This document shows positions 13,090-13,823 of a stretch of 13,823 nucleotides of DNA, piece by piece (the first letter of the stretch is position 1; each line of letters starts with the position of its first letter). A program made the translations under genes and the position numbers. Where the stretch lies: NCBI GenBank assembly GCA_964614375.1, contig CAZTLI010000100.1, positions 1 to 13,823 on the forward strand, given 5' to 3'. The DNA is from CAZTLI01 sp964614375 (GTDB taxonomy: Bacteria; Chloroflexota; Anaerolineae; Aggregatilineales; Phototrophicaceae). The notes under the pieces are model-generated. The model was given only the letters and a program-made list of their open reading frames with translations. It was not told where the DNA came from and did no database searches.

Positions 13090-13823
13090 CTAGCGGCGTT
13101 GCAAAATATACCAGCAGCGTGCGTCACCCGTTTCAAAATCAACGGCGGCATAATTTGCTGCAAAAGCGGCGGTGAAGGCCCGGCGAATGGCAAGCTGCCA
13201 CGCTTTCGCCCGGTGGATGTCGTTTTGCTTGAGGGCGGCTAAGTGTCGCGGAATCTCGATGCGACAGGGCGCGCCGCTGGCGAGTGGGGACAGGTCAATC
13301 GTTATATCGTCACCACCGGCTGATACGAGGAACGCACCCGCGTCGGCAACGGGTTCGCGCGTTTCACCCGCTGCCAGCGCAGTCACCCGCGCGTCATTCA
13401 ACGTCCAGACGACTTCCAGACGATCACTTGGCATTCCGGCATTGATGCTGTCACGCATGTCGCCATAACGATTGATATGGTATGTGGTCGCCGTTGTGCC
13501 CAGGCGGCGCAAGTTGAAATTGGCGTTGCCGCGTCGCATCGGGTCATACGTCCAGTGGATCGTCGCATAGCCATTTTCGAGCGCCCAGATGCGCTGCTGC
13601 TGCTTGAGGGCAAAGCCGATACGCTGCCCCTGATAGTGGGGCAAAACGCCTGTCATGTGCGAAAGCAAGCTCCATGCACCCGCGTGACGCAGCGGCAGCC
13701 CGAAGGCAAAGCCAATCATCTGACCCTTGTCAAACGCGCCCAGTGCCATCCCGCCACCGCGCACTATTGGCACGAGGATATTGGACGGCACAGCCTCGCG
13801 GATGTCCAATCCCCAGACTTCGG
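13090..13823 (-). CDS. GNAT acetyltransferase, COG3375-like (5' end outside the window)
   Basis: The frame is open through the right edge of the window, and the first visible residues are EVWGLDIREAVPSNILVPI. This is an internal part of the family, so a few dozen N-terminal residues are missing. The GNAT core shows LGAFDKGQMIGFAFGLP, then LLSHMTGVLPHYQGQRIGFALK, in which YQGQRIG is the acetyl-CoA pyrophosphate loop. WTYDPMRRGNANFNLRRLG and the C-terminal MPSDRLEVVW are typical of predicted acetyltransferases of the COG3375 type, some found next to menaquinone genes. The substrate is unknown. A TTG at 13809 could be taken as the start but lies inside the conserved region. The M23 gene follows on the same strand after about 216 bases with its own promoter. 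Confidence 0.88.
   Translation of the reverse strand, partial: EVWGLDIREAVPSNILVPIVRGGGMALGAFDKGQMIGFAFGLPLRHAGAWSLLSHMTGVLPHYQGQRIGFALKQQQRIWALENGYATIHWTYDPMRRGNANFNLRRLGTTATTYHINRYGDMRDSINAGMPSDRLEVVWTLNDARVTALAAGETREPVADAGAFLVSAGGDDITIDLSPLASGAPCRIEIPRHLAALKQNDIHRAKAWQLAIRRAFTAAFAANYAAVDFETGDARCWYILQRR

Noticed and set aside
1..13823. CRISPR array, tRNA, rRNA or prophage module
   Set aside because: No regularly spaced direct repeats, cloverleaf sequences, rRNA-like stretches or phage structural genes were seen.

Overview
The window is about 13.8 kb of bacterial DNA of moderately high GC. It looks chromosomal and gene-dense. No rRNA, tRNA, CRISPR array or prophage block was found. The gene mix is a zinc-ribbon/FHA protein, a RecD2-type helicase, a large TIR-NB-ARC-TPR protein, an ECF41-type sigma factor, a multi-SH3 M23 metallopeptidase and a COG3375-type GNAT acetyltransferase. 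This resembles Chloroflexota (Anaerolineae-like) genomes, but that is inference from gene content, not a phylogenetic result.

Layout: (1) 3-1808, minus strand: an AMP-forming acyl-CoA ligase. (2) 1862-2241, minus strand: an IS200/IS605-type relic whose tnpB has lost its middle but keeps both ends in frame. (3) 2284-2514: a doubtful small membrane-protein ORF, then a region rich in small dyads. (4) 2757-5623, plus strand: a zinc-ribbon/FHA protein closed by a clear terminator, then recD2. (5) 5671-8568, plus strand: a 965-residue TIR-NB-ARC-TPR protein with a GTG start, 47 bases after recD2. (6) 8639-9004, minus strand: a small two-part protein of unknown function. (7) 9134-11273, plus strand: a flavin-dependent oxidoreductase and an ECF41-type sigma factor, probably one operon. 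(8) 11329-12873, minus strand: a leaderless protein with three SH3-like repeats and an M23 peptidase domain. (9) 13090 to the right edge, minus strand: a GNAT acetyltransferase cut off by the window end.

Three points stand out. First, the oxidoreductase-sigma pair matches the known habit of ECF41 factors of sitting beside the redox gene they control. A TGTCACA box followed 16 bases later by TGTC lies before the oxidoreductase, close to the ECF41 promoter as I remember it, so the sigma factor probably drives its own operon. Second, the TIR-NB-ARC-TPR protein has the layout of an NLR-like immune sensor with a probable NAD-cleaving TIR effector, and it lies directly behind a DNA helicase. It is a candidate single-gene or two-gene antiphage system. 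Third, the tnpB relic keeps its start region, zinc ribbon and right-end hairpin but lacks two of three RuvC catalytic acids. It could be a trans-mobilised mini-element or a surviving guide-RNA locus pointing into the ligase leader.
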